Below, piece by piece: positions 8,641 through 17,174 of a stretch of DNA of 64,000 bases. The stretch is taken from contig SVOJ01000008.1 in the NCBI GenBank assembly GCA_015066385.1, positions 36,409 through 100,408 of the forward strand. Direction: 5' to 3'. The stretch is from Oscillospiraceae bacterium. GTDB taxonomy: Bacteria; Bacillota; Clostridia; Oscillospirales; Acutalibacteraceae. Made by a program: the position numbers and the translations under genes. The notes under the pieces were generated by a model that saw only the letters and a program-made list of their open reading frames with translations, was not told the origin of the DNA and did not search any database. Position 1 is the first letter of the stretch, and each line of letters opens with the position of its first letter.

Positions 8641-8680
8641 TGTCTGCTTGTCGTAATTCCTCAACTTTCCGTAAAAAGCA

Positions 8681-8716
8681 AAAAAGACATCGGCTGTTGC
8701 GAGTCGATGTCTTTTT
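8681..8716. terminator. Terminator of the small HTH regulator (bidirectional)
   Basis: AAAAAGACATCG (8681-8692) and CGATGTCTTTTT (8705-8716) form a perfect 12-bp stem 10 bases beyond the minus-strand stop at 8727. Confidence 0.85.
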
Positions 8717-8726
8717 TTCTGGAATG

Positions 8727-8972
8727 TTACCCGATATCTTCGGGTTCGTCGGAAGCAAATTCGGCGGTATCAAAAAATTGTGTCAGACTGATGCCGAAGC
8801 CGTCACATAACATTTTAAGTGTTACAATGCCCGGATTTTTACTTTTTCCGTACAAGATGTTTTTGATTGTGGATGGTGCCACACCTGAACGCAGAGCCAA
8901 TGCATGAATGGACAAGTTGTTTTTTTCCAACAAATGCAACAGGCGATCTTTTACAGTGCTGTAAGTGTCCAT
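8727..8972 (-). CDS. Small XRE/Cro-type DNA-binding protein
   Basis: 81 residues, essentially one helix-turn-helix domain: LSIHALALRSGVAPSTIKNILYGKSKNPGIVTLKMLCDGFGISLTQFFD, where the recognition-helix segment APSTIKNILYGK and the LxxLCxGFGISLxxFF closing helix match the XRE/Cro C1 fold. The tail is short and acidic (ASDEPEDIG). AAGGGGG precedes the ATG. It diverges from the lipoprotein-like gene at 9093 across a 120-base AT-rich region, so it may control that gene and itself. No ligand-binding domain is present. Confidence 0.9.
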   Translation of the reverse strand: MDTYSTVKDRLLHLLEKNNLSIHALALRSGVAPSTIKNILYGKSKNPGIVTLKMLCDGFGISLTQFFDTAEFASDEPEDIG

Positions 8973-9014
8973 AAAAATCCCCCTTTTTATACAATAAAAT
9001 TATAGCTTTTATTG

Positions 9015-9042
9015 TTGATAAAGGAGGGCTATATATGATACT
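9015..9042 (+). promoter_or_regulatory. Possible promoter of the lipoprotein-like gene
   Basis: TTGATA (9015-9020), 16-base spacer, GATACT (9037-9042), 50 bases before the ATG at 9093. Neighbouring alternate TATA-rich stretches could serve instead. Confidence 0.4.
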
Positions 9043-9092
9043 ATAGACTATATAAAGACCAAATGTCTTGTTTGTAAAAGGAGATATAATAT

Positions 9093-9503
9093 ATGAAAAA
9101 AGTACTGATTGCGGCACTTATAATTTTCGCAATTCTGCTGTTTTCTTTCTGTGGGGAAACTGACAATACTGCTACGCAGAACGAGGTCGCAACACAGAAA
9201 ATTGTAACAACAGAGGAGCAAGAACCGACCGACACAGCAGTAGAAACAACATCGGAAGTTGCAACGAAAGAACCGACGGACATCTCCACCGAACCGCCGA
9301 CGCAGACACCGACAGAGGAACCAACGGAACCTCCCACCGAAGCGGTTGAAGAAACAACCAAAAGGGAAGTCATGGTATGGATTCCGAACAGCGGCAGTAA
9401 ATATCACAGCCGTGCAGGGTGCAGTAATATGAAAAATCCGTCGCAGGTCACATTGGAAAAAGCTCAGAGCTGGGGTTATACGCCTTGTAAAAAATGTAAT
9501 TGA
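9093..9503 (+). CDS. Exported protein with Thr/Pro/Glu-rich linker and C-terminal Cys-His module
   Basis: 136 residues. Residues 1-20 are a signal or lipoprotein leader (KKVLIAALIIFAILLFSFC; Cys20 follows SF rather than the usual small residues, so lipidation is uncertain). Residues about 23-92 are a low-complexity linker dominated by PTE and EPT triplets, fit to span the cell wall. The end, VWIPNSGSKYHSRAGC ... GYTPCKKCN, matches the small Ada-metal-binding-like module (KYH-x3-GC ... PCxxC) found at the ends of secreted nucleases and ComEC-type proteins, so a bound zinc is plausible. No catalytic domain is attached. AAAAGGAGATA precedes the ATG. Confidence 0.8.
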   Translation: MKKVLIAALIIFAILLFSFCGETDNTATQNEVATQKIVTTEEQEPTDTAVETTSEVATKEPTDISTEPPTQTPTEEPTEPPTEAVEETTKREVMVWIPNSGSKYHSRAGCSNMKNPSQVTLEKAQSWGYTPCKKCN

Positions 9504-9510
9504 TATATGC

Positions 9511-9546
9511 AAAGACGAGGTCTGCTTCTGCAAACCTCGTCTTTTT
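9511..9546. terminator. Bidirectional terminator between the convergent lipoprotein gene and folD
   Basis: AAAGACGAGGT and ACCTCGTCTTT pair around a TCTGCTTCTGCAA-type loop, with a T-run on the plus side and A-tract giving T on the minus side. Confidence 0.85.
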
Positions 9547-9556
9547 ATATGGTTAT

Positions 9557-10408
9557 TTATGCAAGTCCGTTCTGCTTTTTGGCGGCGAGCACGGTGTTCT
9601 GCATGAGCATGGCGATGGTCATGGGACCCACACCGCCGGGAACAGGGGTGATGGCAGAGGCCTTCACGCTGACGGCTTCAAAGTCCACATCACCGCAGAG
9701 CTTGCCGTTTTCAAGGCGGTTGATTCCCACGTCAATCACAACCGCACCGTCTTGCACCATGTCTGCTGTCACAAAATTCGGTCTTCCGACAGCGGCAATG
9801 ATGATGTCTGCGGCCTTTACTGCCTCTTTGAGGTTGGCGGTGCGGGAATGGCAGACTGTGACCGTGGCATCGGCGGCGAGCATCAGCAGAGCCGCAGGTT
9901 TGCCGACAATGTTGCTTCTTCCGATGACAACGCAGTTTTTACCCTTGCAGTCGATGTTTTCATACTTGAGCATTTCCATAATGCCGGCGGGTGTGCAGGG
10001 CAAAAAGCCCTCTTTGCCCGACAGCAGAAGTCCCGCATTGACGGGGTGGAAGCCGTCTACGTCCTTTTCGGGCAGGATGGCACTCGTGATTGTGTCTTCA
10101 TCAATGTGCTTGGGCAGGGGCAACTGACAAAGAATGCCGTTGACCGTTTTGTCTGCATTTAAGTTTGCAATCAGTTTCAGAAGGTCTTCCTGTTTTGTGT
10201 CGGCGGGCAGTCTGTATTCAAGCGAACGCATGCCGCAGGCTTCGCAGGCCTTTTTTTTGTTGCCGACATACACCTGCGATGCGGGATCGTCACCCACCAA
10301 AATGACCGCAAGACACACTTCAATGCCTTGTTCCTTTAATGTTGCAACCTCTGCGGCGGCTCTTTCCTTGACTGCCGCGGAGATTTCTTTACCGTTTATG
10401 AGTTTCAT
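9557..10408 (-). CDS. folD: Bifunctional methylenetetrahydrofolate dehydrogenase/methenyltetrahydrofolate cyclohydrolase
   Basis: 283 residues, standard FolD. It interconverts 5,10-methylene-, methenyl- and 10-formyl-tetrahydrofolate in the cytoplasm. The catalytic Tyr/Lys pair is in SQVYVGNKKKACE; further motifs are NGILCQLPLPKHID, DVDGFHPVNAGLL, the NADP loop VIGRSNIVGKP and the closing TPVPGGVGPMTIAML. The start at 10408 uses GGTGGG inside the end of the preceding isomerase gene, whose stop is at 10414; an in-frame GTG-type start at 10426 would lengthen it by six non-family residues. It is the last gene of a four-gene operon with sugar-metabolism genes, an unusual partnership. Confidence 0.95.
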   Translation of the reverse strand: MKLINGKEISAAVKERAAAEVATLKEQGIEVCLAVILVGDDPASQVYVGNKKKACEACGMRSLEYRLPADTKQEDLLKLIANLNADKTVNGILCQLPLPKHIDEDTITSAILPEKDVDGFHPVNAGLLLSGKEGFLPCTPAGIMEMLKYENIDCKGKNCVVIGRSNIVGKPAALLMLAADATVTVCHSRTANLKEAVKAADIIIAAVGRPNFVTADMVQDGAVVIDVGINRLENGKLCGDVDFEAVSVKASAITPVPGGVGPMTIAMLMQNTVLAAKKQNGLA

Positions 10409-10413
10409 GTTGT

Positions 10414-11379
10414 TTATACCCACCACATCGCAGCGGCATCTTCGGTGATCAGAACATTTTTCAGCGTTCCGACAGCCTTGGACAGACCTTCGTTCTGGCT
10501 CATGAGGGAATCTTCGTGTTCAATGGACAGAACATGGTCATACCCCACAAGACGCAGGTTGCTGACGATGTCTTTCCAATACAGTTCGTCGTTGCCGTAG
10601 CCGACCGAACGGAAGCTCCATGCACGGTTGACAACATCGGCATAAGGTGTCATGTCAAGCACACCCGTACGCGCGGTGTTGTATTTGTCCACTCTGGTGT
10701 CCTTTGCGTGGACGTGGAAAATAGCATCCTTGAGCGTGCGGATAACCACAACGGGATCCATGCCCTGCCAGATAAGGTGCGACGGGTCGAAGTTTGCGCC
10801 GATCTCGGGACCGACGGCTTCGCGAAGACGAAGCAGGGACTGCGTGTTGTAAACGCAGAAACCGGGATGCAGTTCGAGTGCGATCTTGTCTACACCGTGT
10901 GCTTTTGCAAACGCAACCGTGTCTTTCCAATAGGGAATGAGCACTTCGTTCCACTGCCATTCGAGCACTTCCGAGAAGTCATTCGGCCACGGGCAGGTGA
11001 CCCAGTTGGGATATTTTGCGGTTTCGCAGTCGCCGGGGCAACCCGAGAAGGTGTTGATCTGATGAATATCCAGCTTTTCTGCAAGCAGAATGGTGTCCTT
11101 GATGACCTTGTCAAACTTTGCGGCAATTTCCTTGTTGGGATGCACGGGGTTTGCATGGCAGGACAGGGCACTGATTTCAACATTATACTTTTTAATGAGT
11201 GCCTTGAATTCTTCAAGAGCCTTGTTGTCATTGAGCAGAATGTCGGGGTTTGCGTGTGCATTGCCGGGGTATCCGCCGCAACCGATTTCGACCATTTCAA
11301 TGCCGAGCGAGGTGAAATATTTGAGTGCATCTTCCAGCGGAAGATTGCTCAGAAGTGTGGTAAATACGCCTAATTTCAT
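10414..11379 (-). CDS. Sugar phosphate isomerase/epimerase, AP-endonuclease-2-type TIM barrel
   Basis: 321 residues. The barrel starts MKLGVFTTLLSNLPLEDALKYFTSLGIEMVEIG. Metal ligands typical of the IolE/xylose-isomerase-like superfamily are visible in order: Glu in KIALELHPGF, Asp/His in GANFDPSHLIWQG, His in FHVHAKDTR and the last Glu in VLSIEHED. Such enzymes isomerise, epimerise or dehydrate free or phosphorylated sugars, often with a partner Gfo/Idh/MocA dehydrogenase, which is present two genes upstream. AAGGAG precedes the ATG, 12 bases after the preceding stop. The particular reaction is unknown. Confidence 0.88.
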   Translation of the reverse strand: MKLGVFTTLLSNLPLEDALKYFTSLGIEMVEIGCGGYPGNAHANPDILLNDNKALEEFKALIKKYNVEISALSCHANPVHPNKEIAAKFDKVIKDTILLAEKLDIHQINTFSGCPGDCETAKYPNWVTCPWPNDFSEVLEWQWNEVLIPYWKDTVAFAKAHGVDKIALELHPGFCVYNTQSLLRLREAVGPEIGANFDPSHLIWQGMDPVVVIRTLKDAIFHVHAKDTRVDKYNTARTGVLDMTPYADVVNRAWSFRSVGYGNDELYWKDIVSNLRLVGYDHVLSIEHEDSLMSQNEGLSKAVGTLKNVLITEDAAAMWWV

Positions 11380-11391
11380 GTTTATTACTCC

Positions 11392-12105
11392 TTATACATT
11401 GGCTTTGAGCCACTTCATGCTTCTGCCGATATCGGAAAGACCGTCCGGCACGGGATCGTCATTTTCAAGAACGATCCATTCAATGCCTGCATCTTTTGCG
11501 GCTTTGATGACGGCGGCAAGATCGTTGTTGCCTTCACCGAGTGCGGTGGGCTTGCGGTCGATGCCGTCCTTGATGTGCAGAAGAACGATATCCTCTTTGT
11601 TTTTGGTGATGTAATCATAGTTGTCCACACCGGCACAGAAACTCCAGTATGTATCGAGTTCAAGTTTGCAGTATTCCGCCATGACCTGCATTGCGGTTTT
11701 ACCGTTGCGGAAAACCTTGAATTCTTCGGTGTGGTTATGGTAATAGGTCGGAATGCCGAGTTTTTCGGCGGCTTTCCCGAGAATTTTTGCGGTTTTTGTG
11801 GATTCTGCACAAGTGCCGTGCGGTGCCCCGCCGACACCGGCATACATAAGACCGAGTGTTTTGACATATTCGGCGGTTTTATTGATGTTGACGGGAAGAT
11901 AGTCCTGCAGACCCATGTGTGTGCCCACGGCGACAAGTCCGCATTCATCGAGTTTTGCTTTGAGCACATCTGCTTCTACGCCGAAATAACCTGCAAATTC
12001 AACACCCTCAAAGCCGAGTTCCTTGATTTTGGGCAGAATGTTCAGCAGATCGTCACCGCATTTGATATGGTCACGTACGGAATAAAGCTGTATGGCAAGT
12101 TTCAT
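11392..12105 (-). CDS. Second sugar phosphate isomerase/epimerase (short form)
   Basis: 237 residues, a compact member of the same TIM-barrel superfamily: MKLAIQLYSVRD, then GFEGVEFAGYFG, YYHNHTEEF (metal-ligand region), ELDTYWSFCAGVD (Asp ligand), LLHIKDG (His ligand) and WIVLENDDP (final Glu). It is clearly shorter than and divergent from the neighbouring isomerase at 10414, so the two probably act on successive or different substrates. GGAGGACTT lies before the ATG, and the gene is 20 bases after the oxidoreductase stop. Confidence 0.88.
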   Translation of the reverse strand: MKLAIQLYSVRDHIKCGDDLLNILPKIKELGFEGVEFAGYFGVEADVLKAKLDECGLVAVGTHMGLQDYLPVNINKTAEYVKTLGLMYAGVGGAPHGTCAESTKTAKILGKAAEKLGIPTYYHNHTEEFKVFRNGKTAMQVMAEYCKLELDTYWSFCAGVDNYDYITKNKEDIVLLHIKDGIDRKPTALGEGNNDLAAVIKAAKDAGIEWIVLENDDPVPDGLSDIGRSMKWLKANV

Positions 12106-12125
12106 GGTAAAGTCCTCCGTGTTGA

Positions 12126-13226
12126 TCAGTCAAAATAGACGGGCTCGCCTGTTTTTGCGGATGTGTAAATGGCTTCCAGAATACGGGTGACGGTGGCTGC
12201 CTGTTCGGGAAGAACGCAGGGATCGGTGTCGGTTTCAATGGCTTTCAGCCAGCGGCCCATGTCAACCACGGATGCATCGCTGCTTGTGTTGCCTTCATAG
12301 AATGCAACGCCGCCTGCATCGAGGTTGGGCTTTTCAATGGTCTGACGGCCGTGGCGGACATAGTTGAGCTTGACTTCGTCAACCGTGTCGATACCGCCGT
12401 TGACACCGCAAAGCATATAGGAAGCTTCGATGGGCTTGGAAATGTTGAGTGCCCAGCTCGATTCAAGCATGACAACAGCACCGTTTTTCATGACGATGTA
12501 ACCGAATGCGGAATCTTCAACCGTGAACTTTGCGGGATCCCAATCGCCCCATGCGTTGCCGGTGTTGGTCTGGTCACGCAGTTTTGCGAATGTGTTACCC
12601 ACAACCATCTTGGGTTCGTAGTTGTTCATCATCCACAAAGTAAGGTCCAGTGCGTGGGTACCGATGTCGATCAGCGGACCGCCGCCCTGTTCATATTCAT
12701 TCAGGAAAACGCCCCATGTGGGAACGGCTCTGCGACGGATGGCGAGTGCCTTGCCGTAGTAGATTTCGCCAAGAACGCCGCTTTCGATAACGCTTCTTGC
12801 GTAAATGTTTTCGGGTGTCTGACGGTTCTGATAGCCGATGGCAAGTTTTTTGCCGTTGCGCTTGGCGGCTTCGCACATGGCAACTGCTTCCGCATAGGTT
12901 TTTGCCATGGGCTTTTCGCACATGACGTGTTTGCCGGAATCAAGTGCATCTATTGTAATGAAGGAGTGAGAACGGTTGGGGGTGCAGACATGAACGATGT
13001 CGATGGTCTTGTCTTCGAGCAGTTCTTTGTAAGCGGTTTCACTGCCGAAGTAGACTTTTGCGCCTTCAATGCCGTATTTTTCGGCGGCTGCTTTTGCTTT
13101 TTCTTCATCAATGTCGCAGAATGCGACCATTTCGCATTTTTCGCTGAATTTGGAAAGTGCAGGCATGTGTTTGCCGTTGGCAATACCGCCGCAGCCGATG
13201 ATACCGATACGAAGTTTTTCACTCAT
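12126..13226 (-). CDS. Gfo/Idh/MocA-family NAD(P)-dependent oxidoreductase
   Basis: 366 residues. The Rossmann domain begins KLRIGIIGCGGIANGKHMPAL, followed by the diagnostic HVCTPNRSH and HVMCEKPMAKT (the Lys that positions substrate). The second domain has GGGPLIDIGTHALDLTLWMM, where the His is the usual catalytic residue. These enzymes oxidise a secondary hydroxyl of sugars or inositols. It heads the operon with two isomerases, which fits an oxidise-then-isomerise route such as inositol or keto-sugar catabolism; the substrate is inferred only as class. AAGGGAGGAAATT precedes the ATG; TATAAT-like sequence near 13290-13300 may be its promoter. Confidence 0.92.
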   Translation of the reverse strand: MSEKLRIGIIGCGGIANGKHMPALSKFSEKCEMVAFCDIDEEKAKAAAEKYGIEGAKVYFGSETAYKELLEDKTIDIVHVCTPNRSHSFITIDALDSGKHVMCEKPMAKTYAEAVAMCEAAKRNGKKLAIGYQNRQTPENIYARSVIESGVLGEIYYGKALAIRRRAVPTWGVFLNEYEQGGGPLIDIGTHALDLTLWMMNNYEPKMVVGNTFAKLRDQTNTGNAWGDWDPAKFTVEDSAFGYIVMKNGAVVMLESSWALNISKPIEASYMLCGVNGGIDTVDEVKLNYVRHGRQTIEKPNLDAGGVAFYEGNTSSDASVVDMGRWLKAIETDTDPCVLPEQAATVTRILEAIYTSAKTGEPVYFD

Positions 13227-13348
13227 TTTTAATTTCCTCCCTTGAATCGAGAATAAATTTGACAGAAACCCAAAGTTTCATATCTTGATTATATAATACA
13301 TTTTTCTATTTTTAAAGTAAGTTTTTCACACGGGAAGTAGAATATTTT

Positions 13349-13383
13349 GCCGTTCGTTTGTATAGTTTGCACAAACGAACGGC
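13349..13383. terminator. Perfect hairpin between spoIIE and the oxidoreductase operon
   Basis: GCCGTTCGTTTGT (13349-13361) and ACAAACGAACGGC (13371-13383) pair over a 9-base loop, 12 bases past the spoIIE stop. The T-run (GTTTTTATGTTTT) follows on the plus strand; on the minus strand the sequence after the stem is CAAAATATT, a poor tract. It probably ends spoIIE, but the tract polarity is unusual. Confidence 0.6.
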
Positions 13384-13394
13384 GTTTTTATGTT

Positions 13395-15767
13395 TTATTG
13401 CCTTGCCATCGCCGGCGTACGGTTTGCTTTTTGCTGCGCAGGCGATGCCTTTGCGGTGCTCGTCAGTCGCAGTGCAAGGCAGGTGATGTCATCGGCTTTT
13501 CCTTGCGTACTGCATCGCAGGGCTTCTTCCATGATTTTTTCAACCGCTTCGGATAAATCCTGCGTACTGTTGCGCAGAGTTCTGAAAAAATCGGGATGGA
13601 TCGTGCAGGCACCGTCCGACATTAAAAACAGCGTGTCACCGTCGTGCATTTCAAATTCACAGTAAGCAGGGTCTGCTTCATCCAGAATTCCCAACGGCAG
13701 AGATTGTTGTTCAATAACGGCGGTTTCACTCCGTTTTTGCAGTACGGAAAAGGACGCGCCTGCTTTATAAATTTTCACTTTTCCTGTATAAAGATCAATC
13801 ACGGCAACATCCAGCGTGGCTACTGTTTCCTGACGGGATCGCAACAGGAGTGCGGCATTGACAAGGCGGGCGGTGCATTCTACGCTTAAATTCGCTTTGA
13901 GCAGTGTTTGTGAAAGTCCCGTTGTCATCAGGCTGTCAAGTGCGGCACGTTCGCCCGTGCCCATGCCGTCCGACAAAACGGCAAAAAACCGTCCTTTTGC
14001 ATCGCGGAAGCAGGCAAGGGAGTCGCCGCAGATCTGCTCTCTGCCGCCGATACATTGTATGTTTTCACATTGAACGGAAAAGGCAGGCTGTTCATAAAAA
14101 CAGTAAACCAGGCCTTTTTCGTCACAGCGGACGGCTTTTGCAAAGGGTTGATGCAACTTGTCCGACAGCAAATTTTCAATCAGTTGCAGGCAACTGCGGG
14201 AGGGAAGGGCGTTGAAATGAATATGTATAAATATACGTTTTTCTGTATCAAACTCTGCATGAATGTCGGCAACGGAAATATCCGCTTTTTTAAGCAACTG
14301 CCGAACGGAGTCACGAATGATACCGGCAGGTTTCGTGTCGGGTGTATGGCGCAGATCTTCCAGAACATCTGCTGCGGTGCGCAATTGTGTACTTGCTAAT
14401 TTTTTAACGGCAAGAATTTCTTTATTCTGCGCACTGCGTTGCAGAAATCTTGCATAGGCATCGTTGAACGTATGCAGAAGAATGTCGGGCTTGCGACAGG
14501 CGGCGGTCAGGCGGTCGGGCAATGTTGCGGGGGTGAGTTGTCCGTCTTTGATGAGGCGTTGTCTGGCCTGCAGAAAAACGGGTCGAAGTCCTGCAAGGGA
14601 GTGTTCCCAACAAAGGTTTTGCCGCGGACAATCCGCACAACAGACACTGCGCACATAGTGGCAGATTTCTTCTTCTTTCGGGGCTTTCACGCAGGCAATC
14701 CGTTCGTTTACTTCTGCGGCAATCTGTGCAAAACTGTTGATTGCGGCTTCGGCTTGTATCAGTTTTTTGTCAAACCCCGCACGCATCTCGTCTGCAAGCA
14801 ACGTATGGTCTGAAAAACCGAATCGGGTGCGTATTTTTTGCAAAAAACGATCGGGAATCAGTAAAAACAGAATGCCTGCCGTCACTGCGGCAAGTGCGTA
14901 TAACACGGGATTGCCCGTCACACCGTTGGCGATCATGGTCAGCAAGCACGACACAATGTAGGCGAGAACGGCGGCAAATTTTCCTGCCGGCATGCAAAGC
15001 CCCGACAGCAATCCGCCCATGCAACAGGAAATGACGGTATAAGCTCCGTCATCGGAAAGTCCCGCAATGCAACCGCAACAGACACCCGCCAGGCAGCCGC
15101 CCGTTTCTTTGTTGCAGAATGCGGCAATAAGCACCGTCAAACCCGCCAATACGGAAGCGACGGGAAAACCGAACGGACGGATCTGCATAACGGACAGAAT
15201 GCCTGTTCCGCAGGAGAGCAGAATGAGAATTTTCGTTCGGCGTGTGAGCAGGGCATGGCCGCCGTCTTGTACCGCTTGCAAAAGATTTCGCAGTAAAAAC
15301 GTACCCGCACCGCTGAAAATGCCCTCGCAAACGCTGAGAATAAGCCCTGCGGCGGTGATTCCTTTTGCAAATTCGATCGCCGCCGCGCAGACACACAGAC
15401 TTCCCGCCGCGGCGAGGGACGGAAAAATGCCTGCATCCTCTTTTTCAAAATGCGCATGGACGGTAATGCGCAACAATGTGATCAGCACAACGGCGGATAT
15501 ATATTTGAGTGCGCCGAGCACATCGCAGAACAGCAAGGCACCAAAAGAAGCACCGAATGCTGCCCAGATCTCGCAATCGGTCGGCAGTGCCGCCGCGGCG
15601 GAAATGCCCAACGGACGGATGTTTCCGATCAGGCAGGCATTGCTCAGAAGAAATCCCGTGCCCGCACAGGCAAGATACCGCAGAGCCGATTTTGCCGTGC
15701 GGGGAAGGCGGAATGTTGTTTTTTGCAAAGTGTGCGCATGCAGATACCGTTTTTTCAGTTTTTCCAT
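13395..15767 (-). CDS. spoIIE: Stage II sporulation protein E (membrane PP2C phosphatase)
   Basis: 790 residues, close to the about 827 of Bacillus. Residues about 30-310 form some ten hydrophobic membrane segments, the middle region (about 320-560) is the FtsZ-interacting/regulatory part, and the C-terminal PPM/PP2C phosphatase spans about 570-780. Metal-binding Asp motifs are visible as AVLSDGMGTGERA, TLFLMSDGACTIHPDF and KADDITCLAL. SpoIIE dephosphorylates SpoIIAA to release sigma F in the forespore. Its presence is good evidence of an endospore former. AAGGATG is the nearest upstream ribosome site. No companion sporulation genes are in the window. Confidence 0.95.
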   Translation of the reverse strand: MEKLKKRYLHAHTLQKTTFRLPRTAKSALRYLACAGTGFLLSNACLIGNIRPLGISAAAALPTDCEIWAAFGASFGALLFCDVLGALKYISAVVLITLLRITVHAHFEKEDAGIFPSLAAAGSLCVCAAAIEFAKGITAAGLILSVCEGIFSGAGTFLLRNLLQAVQDGGHALLTRRTKILILLSCGTGILSVMQIRPFGFPVASVLAGLTVLIAAFCNKETGGCLAGVCCGCIAGLSDDGAYTVISCCMGGLLSGLCMPAGKFAAVLAYIVSCLLTMIANGVTGNPVLYALAAVTAGILFLLIPDRFLQKIRTRFGFSDHTLLADEMRAGFDKKLIQAEAAINSFAQIAAEVNERIACVKAPKEEEICHYVRSVCCADCPRQNLCWEHSLAGLRPVFLQARQRLIKDGQLTPATLPDRLTAACRKPDILLHTFNDAYARFLQRSAQNKEILAVKKLASTQLRTAADVLEDLRHTPDTKPAGIIRDSVRQLLKKADISVADIHAEFDTEKRIFIHIHFNALPSRSCLQLIENLLSDKLHQPFAKAVRCDEKGLVYCFYEQPAFSVQCENIQCIGGREQICGDSLACFRDAKGRFFAVLSDGMGTGERAALDSLMTTGLSQTLLKANLSVECTARLVNAALLLRSRQETVATLDVAVIDLYTGKVKIYKAGASFSVLQKRSETAVIEQQSLPLGILDEADPAYCEFEMHDGDTLFLMSDGACTIHPDFFRTLRNSTQDLSEAVEKIMEEALRCSTQGKADDITCLALRLTSTAKASPAQQKANRTPAMARQ

Positions 15768-15891
15768 GATTGCTGTACATCCTTGTCAATTTTACTTTTT
15801 ATTTATTGTACTGCAATCCTGACGGTGTTTTTTGTCATTCGCGCTTGCTGTTTTTGCATTCTTGCAGTCGAAAGAAACAGAAAAATTTGTC

Positions 15892-15920
15892 TTGCATTTA
15901 AAGAATTATTGTGTTATTAT
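15892..15920 (+). promoter_or_regulatory. Promoter of the hydrolase-like gene
   Basis: TTGCAT (15892-15897), 17-base spacer, TATTAT (15915-15920), 33 bases before the GTG start at 15954. Confidence 0.65.
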
Positions 15921-15953
15921 ATACGATGAGTAATTTTCGGGAGGTGTACAGGC

Positions 15954-17132
15954 GTGAAAAGTCCTGTTCTGATCGTACCGGGTATCGGTTTTTGTAAAGT
16001 TTATAACGGCAGCGAAGAAACAACCGCCTGGCCGCCCGCGCTGAAAGAGGATTCTTTCATGAAGAGTCTGGGAATGCGTATCGGCAAGATGGCACTGTTT
16101 CGTAAGGACAGCGGATTTTCGGATATGCTTGCGCAGACAACACAAGACGTTTTGTCCGTATTTGCGGCAGATGAAACGGGCGCACACTGCAACGGTAATC
16201 TGTTTGTCAAATCTGCCTTTTCCTTTGATTCGCTTACGGATGAAGAAAAACAGGCGCAATACCGCCTGTTGCCCGTGCAGGAGATCTGCGCGAAAAACGG
16301 GGAAGAGAATGTGTTTGTTTTTCCCTACGACTTTTCGGGCGATCCGCTTGAAAACGGCAAAAAACTTGCCGCTTGTGTGAATGAAATCTGCATTGCACGC
16401 GGCTGTGATAAAATTTCTCTGCTTGCCGTCGGTTGCGGCAGTACGGTCGTGAATGCATATCTTGCCGATTCCGATGCCGCAAACAGACTGGATAAACTGG
16501 TTTTCTGCTTCTCTCCGCTCAACGGCAGTTTGCTGTTGTCTGATTTGTTACTTGACAGTCTGGATTACCGCAAAAGCGGTTCTTTCCTTTGCACGGTGAT
16601 GAAACAGCAGGATGCGGATATGTTCATTGAACTCAACAACATGATTCCGGGGCTGCTCGAAAATATTTTCGATAAAGTTTTTACCGTTGTGCGTGATTTG
16701 TTCCTGAATCTGCCTGCGGCATGGGCGCTGTGTCCGTCAGACGATTACGAAGATCTCGCCGAAGAACTTCTGGCAGACAAACCGCAGCTCAGAGCACGCA
16801 CGGATGCCTTTGATGCCCTGCGGCGCTCCTTGCCCGCACTTTTGCGGAACTTGCAGAGCAACGGTGTCAACGTACATATTCTTGCCGGCAGTGCCTTGCC
16901 CTTTGTTCCGCTTTCAAAATCGACGGACGTGGTCAGCGATCAACTTGTGAACACATCCTCGGCGGCACTCAATGAATCCATCGAAGAAACGGCGGAAGTG
17001 GCGGGCTATGTCATCGACACGACACAGGCTTGTCTGCCCGAACAGACCGTTTACTTCCCCGGTGTGTCTCACATGCAGGCACTCAAAAATGAACAGGTGC
17101 AAGCATTGCTTACCCAAATTCTGACCAACTGA
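15954..17132 (+). CDS. Alpha/beta-hydrolase-like protein with altered nucleophile elbow
   Basis: 392 residues from a GTG start preceded by GGGAGGTG. The N-terminus VLIVPGIGFCKVY and the strand-turn VFVFPYDFSGDPLENGKKLAACVNEI resemble LCAT-like lipase folds (PGxxGS; YDWR-type). Where the elbow GxSxG is expected the sequence is AVGCGSTVVNAY, so the catalytic Ser position is Gly or displaced. A C-terminal FPGVSHMQAL supplies a possible His. No signal peptide. It lies 42 bases before an ABC transporter pair and may belong to the same unit. Either a pseudo-hydrolase with a binding role, or an active enzyme with a shifted Ser; function unknown. Confidence 0.7.
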   Translation: MKSPVLIVPGIGFCKVYNGSEETTAWPPALKEDSFMKSLGMRIGKMALFRKDSGFSDMLAQTTQDVLSVFAADETGAHCNGNLFVKSAFSFDSLTDEEKQAQYRLLPVQEICAKNGEENVFVFPYDFSGDPLENGKKLAACVNEICIARGCDKISLLAVGCGSTVVNAYLADSDAANRLDKLVFCFSPLNGSLLLSDLLLDSLDYRKSGSFLCTVMKQQDADMFIELNNMIPGLLENIFDKVFTVVRDLFLNLPAAWALCPSDDYEDLAEELLADKPQLRARTDAFDALRRSLPALLRNLQSNGVNVHILAGSALPFVPLSKSTDVVSDQLVNTSSAALNESIEETAEVAGYVIDTTQACLPEQTVYFPGVSHMQALKNEQVQALLTQILTN

Positions 17133-17174
17133 TATTTTTATATATAACTTCAATCTCACAAAGGAGACGATACA

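Noticed and set aside
10516..13232. Plus-strand frames of 285 and 293 codons opposite the isomerase and oxidoreductase genes
   Set aside because: Antisense to complete, motif-bearing genes in a compact operon.
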